A stretch of DNA of 64,000 nt from Microbacterium galbinum (GCF_023091225.1 NZ_JAHWXM010000001.1:1054001-1118000), one strand, 5' to 3'; counted from the stretch's first letter, positions 25,389-33,644 are shown. Made by a program: numbers and translations. Notes: generated by a model from the sequence alone, not told the origin.

Positions 25389-26645
25389 GTGACCGAAACC
25401 CTCAGCCCCGCTCATGCGCGACGCATCGCCCTCGCCGCTCAGGGGTTCACACGTGCGCGCCCGAAAGGCGTCTCCTCGCGACACGTGCACCGGGCGATGG
25501 AGCGACTCGGTGTGCTGCAGATCGACTCCGTCAACGTCTTCGCCCGGTCGCACTACATGCCCCTGTTCTCCCGTTTGGGCGCCTACGAGCCGGCCCTCCT
25601 CGACCGCGTGTTCCTCTCACGCACCACTCACTACGTCGAGTACCTCGCCCACGAGGCGACGTTCATCCCGATCGAGGACTGGCCGCTCTGGCAGTTCCGG
25701 ATGAACGACTTCCGCCGACGCTGGGCGGGCGACGAGTCCTGGATGAGCCAGAACGCGCGCACCCTGACCTGGGTGCAGGATGAATTGCGCGCCCGCGGCC
25801 CGCTGCGGCCGGTGGACCTGCGCGAAGATGCACCGCGCGAGCGAGGGACGTGGTGGGACTGGGACGACGTCAAACTCGCCCTCGAGCACCTCTGGCGCAC
25901 GGGCGACGTGGCGATCAGCGGTCGCAAGGGATTCGAGCGCACCTACGCGCTTGCCGAGCACGTGATCCCCGCCGATGTGCGCGCCCGGACGATTCCCCGC
26001 TCCGATGCGATCCGCGAGCTCGTGCGCCGCGCCGCACGTTCGTCCGGCGTCGCGACGCAGTCCGATCTCGCCGACTACTACCGCATCCGCGACCGCGCTG
26101 CGGTCTCCCAGGCGATCGCCGATCTCTCGGATGCCGGGGAGCTCCTCCCCGTACGGGTTCGCGGATGGGAGCGCGGCGGGCGCCCCCTCCCCGCCTGGCG
26201 GCATCGGGACAGCGTCCTGCCCCGCGCCCTCGGGAGCGCCGCTCTGCTCACCCCGTTCGATCCCGTCGTGTGGTTCCGCGATCGAGCGCTGCGCACCTTC
26301 GACCTCGACTACCGCATCGAGATCTACGTCCCGGCCGAGAAACGTCGCTACGGCTACTACTCGTTGCCCGTGCTCGTCGGCGACCGCATCGTGGCCCGCG
26401 TCGATCTCAAGGCCGACCGTTCCACGTCCACGCTGCAGGTGCAGTCGGCCTGGTGGGAGCCGCAGGCTCGACCCGAAGACGCCGAACCGATCGCCCGCGA
26501 ACTCGCTCTCGCCGCCGCCTGGCAGCGGCTCGAGCACGTATCGGTGTCGGGCTGGGGCGACGCGTCCGACGCGATCCACGGAGCGCTGCACGCCCTCGGC
26601 GGCGACGTTCGCCGGCACGTTCACGCTCGGGAGGCTGACGGATGA
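25389..26645 (+). CDS. YcaQ/AlkX-type winged-helix DNA glycosylase
   Basis: The 418-residue protein fits the HTH_42 (YcaQ) superfamily of tandem winged helices. The catalytic motif reads Q-I-D at residues 44-46 (LGVLQIDSVNV), the form seen in AlkX/YcaQ rather than the QxQ of AlkZ. Later family segments are LTPFDPVVWFRDR and EKRRYGYYSLPVLV. Members unhook interstrand DNA crosslinks and remove alkylated bases, and the AlkZ branch protects antibiotic producers. It starts at GTG 25389, probably without a leader, and overlaps the next gene in ATGA. Confidence 0.88.
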   Translation: MTETLSPAHARRIALAAQGFTRARPKGVSSRHVHRAMERLGVLQIDSVNVFARSHYMPLFSRLGAYEPALLDRVFLSRTTHYVEYLAHEATFIPIEDWPLWQFRMNDFRRRWAGDESWMSQNARTLTWVQDELRARGPLRPVDLREDAPRERGTWWDWDDVKLALEHLWRTGDVAISGRKGFERTYALAEHVIPADVRARTIPRSDAIRELVRRAARSSGVATQSDLADYYRIRDRAAVSQAIADLSDAGELLPVRVRGWERGGRPLPAWRHRDSVLPRALGSAALLTPFDPVVWFRDRALRTFDLDYRIEIYVPAEKRRYGYYSLPVLVGDRIVARVDLKADRSTSTLQVQSAWWEPQARPEDAEPIARELALAAAWQRLEHVSVSGWGDASDAIHGALHALGGDVRRHVHAREADG

Positions 26646-27595
26646 CCGAGCGCAGTACGACGGATCCGCACCCGAGCCCACGACGCAGGAGCACTCGGCC
26701 CTGGGTATGGCTCGTCGCCGCGATCGTCGCCGTGCTCCTCGTCGGTGCGGGCATCGTGATCTGGCAGGCGCAGTCGCGGGCGGGCTCGGCCGACGAGGCC
26801 GCGCACGCGTATCTCCGGGCGCTCGAGTCCGGCGACGCCGCGGCGGTGCAGGCCACCGGGATCGACGTCTCGGACGAGGCGCTCCAGGCGTTCGACGGCG
26901 CGCATTCGCTCGTCTCCGAGGCCACCGTGGTCTCGGTGGAGGAGATGGGATCAAGCGCGGTGGCGCACGTGTCGTTCGTGCTGGGTGATGCCGAGCACGA
27001 CGCCGACCTCGCTCTCACCCGTTCCGACGGTCGGTGGGTCCCGGACGGATCGGGTCTCGCCGAGGTGACGGTCTCGACCTCGGCGGGTACGGCCGTTGCG
27101 ATCGAAGGCACGGTGCTCGATGCCTCCGAGGCGCTCTTCCTCGTCCCCGCCGTCTACACGATCGCGGCCGCGCCGACCGCGTACCTGTCGGGGTCGACCG
27201 ACGTCGTGGCGCTTCCGGGCGCGGCCGACGACGTCGAGGTCGAGACGTCGCTGCGGCCCGAGGCGACGGAAGCGGCGCAGCAGCGACTCGACGAGCTCCT
27301 CGAGGCATGCGCGGCGGAAACGGCCCTCCCAGCCGACGGCTGCGGCATCCGCATCCCCTGGGGCACCGAGTTCCGCACGGTCGACGACGTCGCATTCCGC
27401 ATCGACACGATGCCGACCGTGATGCTCGCCGACGACGGCGCGAGCTTCACCGCGAGCGGGGGGGAGCTCGTGGCGACCCTCACCGGCACCGCCCGCGACG
27501 GCGGTTCGCGCACGACCACCTATCGCAGCGAGGACTGGGCGGTGCGGGGAGACGTGACGTTCGCCGGAAACGAGATGACCCTCACCGTGTGGTGA
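26642..27595 (+). CDS. Membrane-anchored extracytoplasmic protein of unknown function
   Basis: The 317-residue protein has a 20-residue cytoplasmic head, one membrane helix (WVWLVAAIVAVLLVGAGIVIW) and about 275 residues outside. The first outside part (EAAHAYLRALESGDAAAVQA to ~125) resembles a DUF4878/NTF2-like fold. The later part is beta-rich with two Cys (EACAAET, DGCGIRIP). It is coupled by ATGA to the DNA glycosylase gene, although no link in function is obvious. Its stop codon lies inside a terminator hairpin. Confidence 0.75.
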   Translation: MTERSTTDPHPSPRRRSTRPWVWLVAAIVAVLLVGAGIVIWQAQSRAGSADEAAHAYLRALESGDAAAVQATGIDVSDEALQAFDGAHSLVSEATVVSVEEMGSSAVAHVSFVLGDAEHDADLALTRSDGRWVPDGSGLAEVTVSTSAGTAVAIEGTVLDASEALFLVPAVYTIAAAPTAYLSGSTDVVALPGAADDVEVETSLRPEATEAAQQRLDELLEACAAETALPADGCGIRIPWGTEFRTVDDVAFRIDTMPTVMLADDGASFTASGGELVATLTGTARDGGSRTTTYRSEDWAVRGDVTFAGNEMTLTVW

Positions 27596-27602
27596 GGGTC
27601 AT
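27575..27602. terminator. Hairpin over the end of the membrane-protein gene, facing lemA
   Basis: ATGACCCTCACC and its exact complement flank GTGT. The stem covers the last codons and the stop, between converging genes. No T-run follows. Confidence 0.65.
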
Positions 27603-27628
27603 TCACGAAAGCGGGATGCGGAACGCGA

Positions 27629-28195
27629 TCAGAACTGGACGCGCGGCGGCTCGGAGATCGCTCCGCTGTCAGCGACCTCGAAGAACTCGCGCTCGGTGAA
27701 TCCCAGGCCCTTGGCGAAGAGGTTGTTCGGGAAAACCTTGATCTTGGTGTTGAGCTCGCGCACACCGCCGTTGTAGAACCGGCGCGCAGCCTGGATCTTG
27801 TCTTCGGTGTCGACGAGAGCCTGCTGCACCTGGAGGAAGTTCGTGCTGGCCTGCAGCTGCGGGTACGCCTCGGCGACGGCGAACAGGCTGCGCAATGCCT
27901 GCTGCAGGTGGCCCTCGGCGATGCCGGCCGCACCGGGCCCGCTCGCGGAGAGCGTCTCGGCGCGCGCACGGGTCACGTTCTCGAAGACGGCCTTCTCGTG
28001 CGAGGCATAGCCCTTGACGGTCTCGATGAGGTTGGGGATGAGGTCGGCTCGACGCTTGAGCTGGACGGTGATGCCGCTCCATGCCTCATCGACGCGGACG
28101 TTCAACTGAACCAGCGAGTTGTACGTGGCCCACAGATAGATGCCGACCAGCAGAATCACGCCGACGATGATCAGTACCGGCACGAGCCATTCCAT
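27629..28195 (-). CDS. lemA: LemA family protein
   Basis: The 188-residue protein has an N-terminal membrane helix (LVPVLIIVGVILLVGIYLWA) followed by the LemA four-helix domain: YNSLVQLNVRVDEAWSGI, QLKRRADLIPNLIETVKGYA and FYNGGVRELNTKI. LemA proteins are membrane-bound with the domain on one face; the role is unclear. The usual TPM-domain partner is not adjacent. The ATG is 14 bases from a GAGGAAGGG stretch, and ATCCTA at 28226-28231 reads as a -10 (TAGGAT) on this strand. Confidence 0.93.
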   Translation of the reverse strand: MEWLVPVLIIVGVILLVGIYLWATYNSLVQLNVRVDEAWSGITVQLKRRADLIPNLIETVKGYASHEKAVFENVTRARAETLSASGPGAAGIAEGHLQQALRSLFAVAEAYPQLQASTNFLQVQQALVDTEDKIQAARRFYNGGVRELNTKIKVFPNNLFAKGLGFTEREFFEVADSGAISEPPRVQF

Positions 28196-28286
28196 CAGAG
28201 GCCCACCCTTCCTCGTGTTTCTCTCATCCTATCCACCGCGCCTGCACGTGGACTGGGCATGACGCGTCTCGGACCTGTGAATGCGT

Positions 28287-29600
28287 TCAGGCTCCGAGAA
28301 CGCGATCGAGATACCGATTGCGGAAGAGCCGATCGGGGTCGAGCCGGTCGCGCAGCGCGACGAAATCGTCGAATCGGGGATACCGCTCACGCAGCTGATC
28401 GGCGTTCAGTGTGTGCAGCTTCCCCCAGTGCGGCCGCCCGCCGTGCTCGTGCATGATCTGCTCGACCGCCTCGAAGTACTCCGTGGGGTCGGCCCGCCAG
28501 TAGCGGTGCACGGCGATGTAGGCGCTGGCTCTCCCGTAGGCCGTCGACAACCAGCGGTCGTCCTCCGCCGCGAACCGCACCTCGAGCGGAAACTCGATGC
28601 GCCATCCGCGCTGGGCGATCAGCGCCTGCACGGCGCGGAACACCGGAACGATCCGCTCCGCCGGCACGGCGTACTCCATCTCGCGGAAGCGCACGTTGCG
28701 CGACTGCGTGAGCACCCGGTGCGAGCGGTCGGTGTACTCCCGATCGCCCGTGAGCTTGACGGCGAGGCGGCTGAACGGGGGCGTGACCGCGGGCACCACC
28801 TGGCCCGCGGCGCACACCGCGCGGTAGACGCCGTTCGAGAGCAGCGACTCGTCGACCCACTTGCCGAAGAGAGGGAGCGGCTTGCGCACTGCCGACTCGT
28901 CGAGACGGGTCTGCCGCTTCGTGAGCGCGACGTCGGTGTGCGGGAACCAGTAGAACTCGAAGTGATCCGATGCCGCCGCGCGATCGTGGAGCGTCGCGAG
29001 CACATCTGCGAGCGGGGCGGGCGCATCGACGGCGTGCAGTACGAAGGCGGGAACGCACTGCAGCGTCACCTCGACGAGGATCCCGAGGGCTCCGAGTCCG
29101 AGAGCGACGGCCGGAAGCAGACCGCTGTTCTGCTCGTCGTCGACCCGGAGGAACTCGCCCGCGGCGGTCACCAGTGTGACGCCGACGACCTGCGTTGCGA
29201 GTCCCCCGAAACCGGTACCCGTGCCGTGCGTTCCCGTGGAGATAGCCCCGGAGATCGACTGCCGGTCGATGTCGCCCAGGTTCTCCATCGCGAGGCCGAA
29301 CGGGGCGAGCAGACCGGGGATGCGGTGCAGACGAGTGCCGGCGAGCAGGGTCACGCGGCCGGTCGTGGCGTCCGCCGACACCAGGCCCTGCAGATCGTCG
29401 AGCTCGAGCAGCACGCCCGGGGCGACCGCGATCCCGGTGAAACTGTGCCCGGCGCCGACGGCCTTGATCGTCAGCCCCTGCGAGGCGGCGGCCACGACGG
29501 CGCGCTGCACCCCTTCGGGCGTGCGCGGGCGCTCGACACGGACGGGCTTGACGGATGCCGACCGCCCCCAGTTCTGCCAGGTGCCGCCGATTCTCGTCAC
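28287..29600 (-). CDS. FAD-linked sugar-lactone oxidase (D-arabinono-1,4-lactone oxidase type)
   Basis: The 437-residue protein has the VAO-type FAD domain with AVGAGHSFTGIAV, whose His52 is the usual covalent flavin site, and GAISTGTHGTG near residues 118-128. The C-terminal ALO domain ends with PHWGKLHTL (residues ~390-398), a feature of aldonolactone and alditol oxidases. It would oxidise a sugar lactone or polyol, giving hydrogen peroxide or feeding another acceptor. GTG 29600 has GAAGGAAGGG at good spacing and overlaps the stop of the upstream PLP gene in GTGA, so the two are co-translated. Confidence 0.9.
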   Translation of the reverse strand: MTRIGGTWQNWGRSASVKPVRVERPRTPEGVQRAVVAAASQGLTIKAVGAGHSFTGIAVAPGVLLELDDLQGLVSADATTGRVTLLAGTRLHRIPGLLAPFGLAMENLGDIDRQSISGAISTGTHGTGTGFGGLATQVVGVTLVTAAGEFLRVDDEQNSGLLPAVALGLGALGILVEVTLQCVPAFVLHAVDAPAPLADVLATLHDRAAASDHFEFYWFPHTDVALTKRQTRLDESAVRKPLPLFGKWVDESLLSNGVYRAVCAAGQVVPAVTPPFSRLAVKLTGDREYTDRSHRVLTQSRNVRFREMEYAVPAERIVPVFRAVQALIAQRGWRIEFPLEVRFAAEDDRWLSTAYGRASAYIAVHRYWRADPTEYFEAVEQIMHEHGGRPHWGKLHTLNADQLRERYPRFDDFVALRDRLDPDRLFRNRYLDRVLGA

Positions 29601-30844
29601 AGGAACGCCCTTCCTTCGCCGCGATAGGTGGGCAGCTCGTCGACGATCTCGTCGCCCGAGACGAGCTGATAGCGATCGATGCGCTCCGCCGGTTCGCCGC
29701 TCTTCGCGTGCCGGAACCAGACGCGGTCGCCGACACCGAGCAAGGCGGCAGCCGGGCCCTGCAACGGCGTCTGCACCTCGCCCGCGGCTTCGCGCGGCAG
29801 GGTGCGCAGACCCTCCGGCCACACCGGTCGGGGCTGACGGGAGGCGACGGGCGGACCCGACGCGATCCATCCCCCGCCGAGAACGGTGGCGATGTCGGCG
29901 GCGGGGCGTCGCACGACGTCGAACGCGAACGCGGATGCCGGAGCGGGTCGGAACGAGCGGTACCCGTCGAAGAGGTGGCCTCCGAGAAGACCGCTCCCGG
30001 CGCTCGCCTCGGTGAGCGATTCGTCACTCGCCGTGAACTCGAGCGAACCCGTGCCGCCGCCGTTGAGGAAGTCGAGATGGGCGACCTCGGCGACCGCCGA
30101 GACGATGGCGGCCCGCCGCTCCCGCAGCTCGGCCCGGGAACGCGCCTGGACGAGACGGATGAGCGGAGCATCCGACCCTGCGTCGTCGCCCTGCCCAGCG
30201 ATCTGGGCGTCGTACATCTGCAAACCGACCAGCCGGAACCCGGGGCGTGCCGCCACTTCGCGGGCGAACGCCGCGACCTCACCCGCACTGAAGAGGGCCG
30301 AGCGGCGAACCCCGATGTGACCGAGCAGGGCCGAGCGCCACGACGCATCGACGTCGATCGCGACGCGGACCTCCGGCCGACGACCGGGACCGGCGACGCT
30401 GTCGATGAAATCGAGGTGCGCAGGGTCATCGACCATCAGGGTGACGCGCCGGGCCGCCTGCTCGTCGGCGAAGAGTCGCGCGAGTGCGACCCGGTCGACC
30501 GTGGGATAGCCGATGACGATGTCGTCGTGCGTCTCGGCCAGCCACAGCGCCTCGGCGAGCGTGAAGGCGAGGATGCCCCGGTAGCCCGGAAGAGCCAGCA
30601 CCGCGTCGAGCACGGCGCGCACGCGCACCGACTTCGACGCGACCCGGATCGGCAGACCCCCCGCGCGGACGAGCATGTCCATCGCGTTGTAGCGGAGCGC
30701 GTCGCGATCGATCACGGCCACGGGGGCCGGCAGATGCGCGGTCGCGGCCGACAGGCGCGGCCAGTACCTCGCGGGGTCCTCCCACTCGGGAGACACCCCG
30801 GTGCGGTGCGGATCGGGGCTCAGTTCGGCTGTGAGGTCGAGCAC
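29597..30844 (-). CDS. PLP-dependent amino acid aldolase/deaminase (alanine-racemase fold)
   Basis: The 415-residue protein has a fold III (alanine racemase-like) barrel with the PLP lysine at residue 71 in RVASKSVRV, followed by AFTLAEALWLA and a late FLNGGGTGSLE segment. A C-terminal beta domain resembles that of D-threonine/D-serine aldolases (GDRVWFRHAKSGE, where metal-binding His is expected). It likely cleaves or deaminates a D-hydroxy amino acid. GTG 30844 follows TAGGGT by six bases. It overlaps the lactone oxidase gene, a pairing that suggests one pathway acting on a polyol or hydroxy amino acid. Confidence 0.85.
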   Translation of the reverse strand: MLDLTAELSPDPHRTGVSPEWEDPARYWPRLSAATAHLPAPVAVIDRDALRYNAMDMLVRAGGLPIRVASKSVRVRAVLDAVLALPGYRGILAFTLAEALWLAETHDDIVIGYPTVDRVALARLFADEQAARRVTLMVDDPAHLDFIDSVAGPGRRPEVRVAIDVDASWRSALLGHIGVRRSALFSAGEVAAFAREVAARPGFRLVGLQMYDAQIAGQGDDAGSDAPLIRLVQARSRAELRERRAAIVSAVAEVAHLDFLNGGGTGSLEFTASDESLTEASAGSGLLGGHLFDGYRSFRPAPASAFAFDVVRRPAADIATVLGGGWIASGPPVASRQPRPVWPEGLRTLPREAAGEVQTPLQGPAAALLGVGDRVWFRHAKSGEPAERIDRYQLVSGDEIVDELPTYRGEGRAFL

Positions 30845-30850
30845 TCCCCC

Positions 30851-30856
30851 ACCCTA
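30851..30856 (-). promoter_or_regulatory. Putative -10 (TAGGGT) for the aldolase-oxidase operon
   Basis: TAGGGT on the minus strand ends six bases before GTG 30844; no ribosome site is needed if the RNA is leaderless. Confidence 0.5.
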
Positions 30857-30932
30857 CGGCTTCTCGGACTCAGGGTCACGGATCGCGGGACCGGATCGCA
30901 CGCGAAGGCTTCGATAGGCTGGCCACGACGAG

Positions 30933-31005
30933 GCCCCCGTAGCCCAATGGCAGAGGCAGGCGACTTAAAATCGCTTCAGTCTGGGTTCGAGTCCCAGCGG
31001 GGGCA
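30933..31005 (+). tRNA. tRNA with anticodon UAA (Leu by code), class I shape
   Basis: The 73 bases fold as a full cloverleaf. The acceptor is GCCCCCG/CGGGGGC, the anticodon stem GGCGA/TCGCT with loop CTTAAAA, and the T arm CTGGG-TTCGAGT-CCCAG. Bases 34-36 are TAA, which reads the codon UUA. The discriminator is A, as in leucine tRNAs. The variable loop is only five bases (TCAGT), whereas bacterial leucine tRNAs normally have a long variable arm. CCA is not encoded. TAGGCT at 30915-30920 could be the -10. Confidence 0.88.
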
Positions 31006-31022
31006 CTCCTCGTGGTCGCGGA

Positions 31023-31808
31023 TCACCGCCCGAAGAGATCGCGGATGTCGGGAAGCCCGAGCTCCCCGAGCTCGTCGCCCCAGCCGCTCGCCGTCTCGCC
31101 CAGCCCGCTGACCGCCTCGCCGGCCGAACCGACGACGCCCTCGGCCGCGCCCGCGAAGCCTTCGACGTCGATGCCCGCTGCGATCGCCTCGAGGTCGACG
31201 CCCTCGGCGAGAGCCGTGAAGTCGACGCCCAGGCTCGCCGCCTGGTCGAGCAGCGGGCCGGCGACGGTGCTGAGCACCGCCCCGCCCGCGACCGCCCCGA
31301 GCACACCGACCGCTGCGCCACCGACGGCACCCGCCGCGCCGAGCCCGCGTCCGCCGCCGCGCACGCGCGAGAGCAGCCCCCGCATCCGTCCGGGCTTCGC
31401 CGCCTCGGCGCGGCCGGCCGCCCGGGCGAGGTTGTCGGCCGACGCGGACGCCGGGCGCTCGTGCGGAGGGAGCTCCGCGCGCATGCGGTCCTCGATCTGC
31501 GCACGCTGCGCCGGCGTGAGGCGCTCGAACGCCTCACGGTGCATCTGCTCGATGCGCTGCGGGTCGGCGGTCTGCATCAGGTAGTCGTAGCGCGCGATCG
31601 CCGCACGGTCGGCATCGGAGGCCGCGGCGCCGGCGCGCGGAGCGGCGGCATACGCTCCCGGCGCGGGCGGCGGCGAGTAGGGGTCGTGGCCGCGCGCCGG
31701 CTGTCGCGGAGCCGCGGTCTGCGGCGCGGCCTGATCCCGGCGGCGATCACCGGAGTCGAGGTCGAGCGCCTGCGTGGCCATTCCGATGAGGCGGGAGAGC
31801 TTTCCCAT
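31023..31808 (-). CDS. Unknown protein with Gly/Ala-rich core and short internal repeats
   Basis: The 261-residue protein begins MGKLSRLIGMATQALDLD, followed by a Pro/Ala-rich linker, a helical segment with EAFERLTPAQRAQIEDRMR and ELPPHERP, and a Gly/Ala core (AAGAVGGAAVGVLGAVAGG) that could insert in a membrane. The end has three ~9-residue repeats of the type GVDxxAxAxG (GVDFTALAE, GVDLEAIAA, GIDVEGFAG). Database names such as cation-transporting ATPase for similar proteins are not supported: no P-loop or DKTG motif is present. AAGGA lies before the ATG. Its stop is 18 bases past the tRNA on the opposite strand. Confidence 0.75.
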   Translation of the reverse strand: MGKLSRLIGMATQALDLDSGDRRRDQAAPQTAAPRQPARGHDPYSPPPAPGAYAAAPRAGAAASDADRAAIARYDYLMQTADPQRIEQMHREAFERLTPAQRAQIEDRMRAELPPHERPASASADNLARAAGRAEAAKPGRMRGLLSRVRGGGRGLGAAGAVGGAAVGVLGAVAGGAVLSTVAGPLLDQAASLGVDFTALAEGVDLEAIAAGIDVEGFAGAAEGVVGSAGEAVSGLGETASGWGDELGELGLPDIRDLFGR

Positions 31809-32047
31809 GATGCGATTCCTTCGGGTCGTGTGCGGACGACCACGGGAACCACGACGGGAGGAGACGAGGGATCCACGGCTGTCCGCGACGGCGGACGCCA
31901 GGTCTCCTCCACCCCGGACGGGGCCGGTGGGCCGGGACACATCGACATGTCCGTAATGACGACACCACCGCAGACGGGAGTACTCCCCTTGCATGCCCGA
32001 GAGTAGCGATCGCACCTATGAGCCCCGTGCGAATACTGGCTGACGCA

Positions 32048-32084
32048 CGAACGCCCCGACTCCGGGCGGGAGTCGGGGCGTTCG
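32048..32084. terminator. Terminator-like hairpin downstream of ndh
   Basis: A perfect 16-bp stem (CGAACGCCCCGACTCC and its complement) lies just after the ndh stop on the minus strand. T-rich tails are absent. Confidence 0.7.
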
Positions 32085-32094
32085 ATGACGCGGA

Positions 32095-33624
32095 TTACTT
32101 CGCTGCGGCGGGCTCGGCGGCCTTCTCGGCAGCCGGCTTCTTCGCGGCGGGCTTCTTGGCCGGAGCCTTCTTCGCCGGAGCCTTGTCGGCCGGAGCCTTG
32201 TCAGCCGGAGCCTTCTCGCCCTTCTCGGCTGCGGCATCCGTCTTGGCCGGAGCCGTCTCGGCGGCGGGCGCTGCGGCCGGAGCGGCCGGACGCGGACGAG
32301 CGGCGAACTCTTCGAAGACATAGCGCGGGTTCTGCACGGTCTGCAGGTTCACGATGTCGCGGCCGAGCCACAGGTTGTTCCACCAGCCCCACAGCACGCG
32401 CCACTTGCGCTCCCACGTCGGCATCGCGAGCCCGTGGTAGCCACGGTGCGCGACCCAGGCGACGAAGCCCTTGAGCGCGATCTTCCCGGACTGGAACACA
32501 CCGTTGTAGAGGCCGAGACCGGCGACGGCACCCAGGTTCTTGTGGAAGTACTCCTTGGGGTCCTCACCACGGAGGACGGCCACGAGGTTCTTCGCGAGCA
32601 GCTTGGCCTGACGCACGGCGTGCTGCGCGTTCGGCACGCAGAAGCCGCCGACGCCACCGCCCGAGAGGTCGGGGACGGCCGAGACGTCACCGGCGGCCCA
32701 GGCGCCCTCGACGAAGGCCTCCGGGGTTCCGACGCGCAGGTCAGCGCGGGTCTGGATGCGGCCGCGCTCCTCGACGGGCAGGTCGCCGCCGCGCACGACG
32801 GTCGGGTTCGCCATGACACCGGCGGTCCAGACGATCACGTCGGTCGGAATGACCTCACCGGTCGACAGCTCGACGTTGCCGTCGACCGCGCTCGTGAGCT
32901 GCGTGTCGAGGTGCACGTTGGCGCCGCGCTTGGCGAGGTCCTTGAGCACCCACTCGCTGGTCGGCAGCGAGACCTCGGGCATGATGCGGCCCATCGCCTC
33001 GATGAGGTGGAAGTGGGTGTCCTCGAAGCTCAGCTGCGGGTACTTGCCGACGAGGGACGAGGCGAGCGAGCGCAGCTCGGCGAACACCTCGATGCCGGCG
33101 AACCCGCCACCGACGACGACGACGGTCAGCAGGCGGTCGCGCTCGGGGCCGGCGGGCAGCGACGCGGCCTTGTCGAAGTTCGACATGACGCGGTCGCGGA
33201 TCGCGACGGCCTCTTCGATCGTCTTGAGGCCGATCGCGTTGTCGGCGATGCCCGGGATCGGGAACGTGCGCGACACGGCCCCGGCGGTGACGACGATCTG
33301 GTCGTAGGCGAACTCGTACGGCTCACCCGACGGCGGCGTGATCGTGGCGACCTTCTCGGCGTGGTTGATGTTCGTCACCTTGGCGGTGATCACGTTCGTG
33401 CGCTTGAGGTGGCGACGGTGCGCGACGACCGAGTGACGCGCCTCGATCGAACCTGCAGCGACCTCGGGCAGGAACGGCTGGTACGTCATGTACGGCAGCG
33501 GGTCGACCATGGTGACGTCGGCTTCGCCCTTGCGCAGGTGCTTCTCGAGCTTCCATGCGCTGTAGAAGCCTGCGTAGCCTCCACCGACGATCAGAATCTT
33601 GGGCACAGTGCTGTTCTGAGGCAC
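32095..33624 (-). CDS. ndh: Type II NADH dehydrogenase with Lys/Ala/Pro-rich C-terminal tail
   Basis: The 509-residue protein has two dinucleotide folds (ILIVGGGYAGF at residues 10-20 for FAD and TVVVVGGGFAGIE for NADH) and the FAD-contact WAAGDVSAVPDLSGG. A C-terminal amphipathic membrane-binding part contains WERKWRVLWGWWNNLWLG. It passes electrons from NADH to menaquinone without pumping protons. About 68 extra residues follow (residues ~442-509) built from APADK/APAKK/PAAKK units, like the tail of histone H1 or mycobacterial HupB, which NDH-2 enzymes do not usually have. GTG 33624 is preceded by GAGGAG at about eleven bases. Confidence 0.93.
   Translation of the reverse strand: MPQNSTVPKILIVGGGYAGFYSAWKLEKHLRKGEADVTMVDPLPYMTYQPFLPEVAAGSIEARHSVVAHRRHLKRTNVITAKVTNINHAEKVATITPPSGEPYEFAYDQIVVTAGAVSRTFPIPGIADNAIGLKTIEEAVAIRDRVMSNFDKAASLPAGPERDRLLTVVVVGGGFAGIEVFAELRSLASSLVGKYPQLSFEDTHFHLIEAMGRIMPEVSLPTSEWVLKDLAKRGANVHLDTQLTSAVDGNVELSTGEVIPTDVIVWTAGVMANPTVVRGGDLPVEERGRIQTRADLRVGTPEAFVEGAWAAGDVSAVPDLSGGGVGGFCVPNAQHAVRQAKLLAKNLVAVLRGEDPKEYFHKNLGAVAGLGLYNGVFQSGKIALKGFVAWVAHRGYHGLAMPTWERKWRVLWGWWNNLWLGRDIVNLQTVQNPRYVFEEFAARPRPAAPAAAPAAETAPAKTDAAAEKGEKAPADKAPADKAPAKKAPAKKPAAKKPAAEKAAEPAAAK
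32098..32301 (-). repeat. Imperfect AP(A)xK-encoding repeats at the 3' end of ndh
   Basis: Repeated 15-base units such as GCCGGAGCCTTGTCG (plus-strand view) encode APADK, APADK, APAKK, APAKK and PAAKK in tandem. Units are near-identical at the DNA level, consistent with slippage expansion. Confidence 0.75.
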
Positions 33625-33644
33625 AGGGGGACAACTCCTCGGAG

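Noticed and set aside
31023..31808. Cation-transporting ATPase
   Set aside because: The protein lacks a P-loop, a DKTG phosphorylation motif and the needed helices; the name in databases appears to be an error carried along.
31976..31987. Perfect palindrome GGGAGTACTCCC
   Set aside because: Twelve bases, single copy, far from a start codon; no support for a regulatory role.
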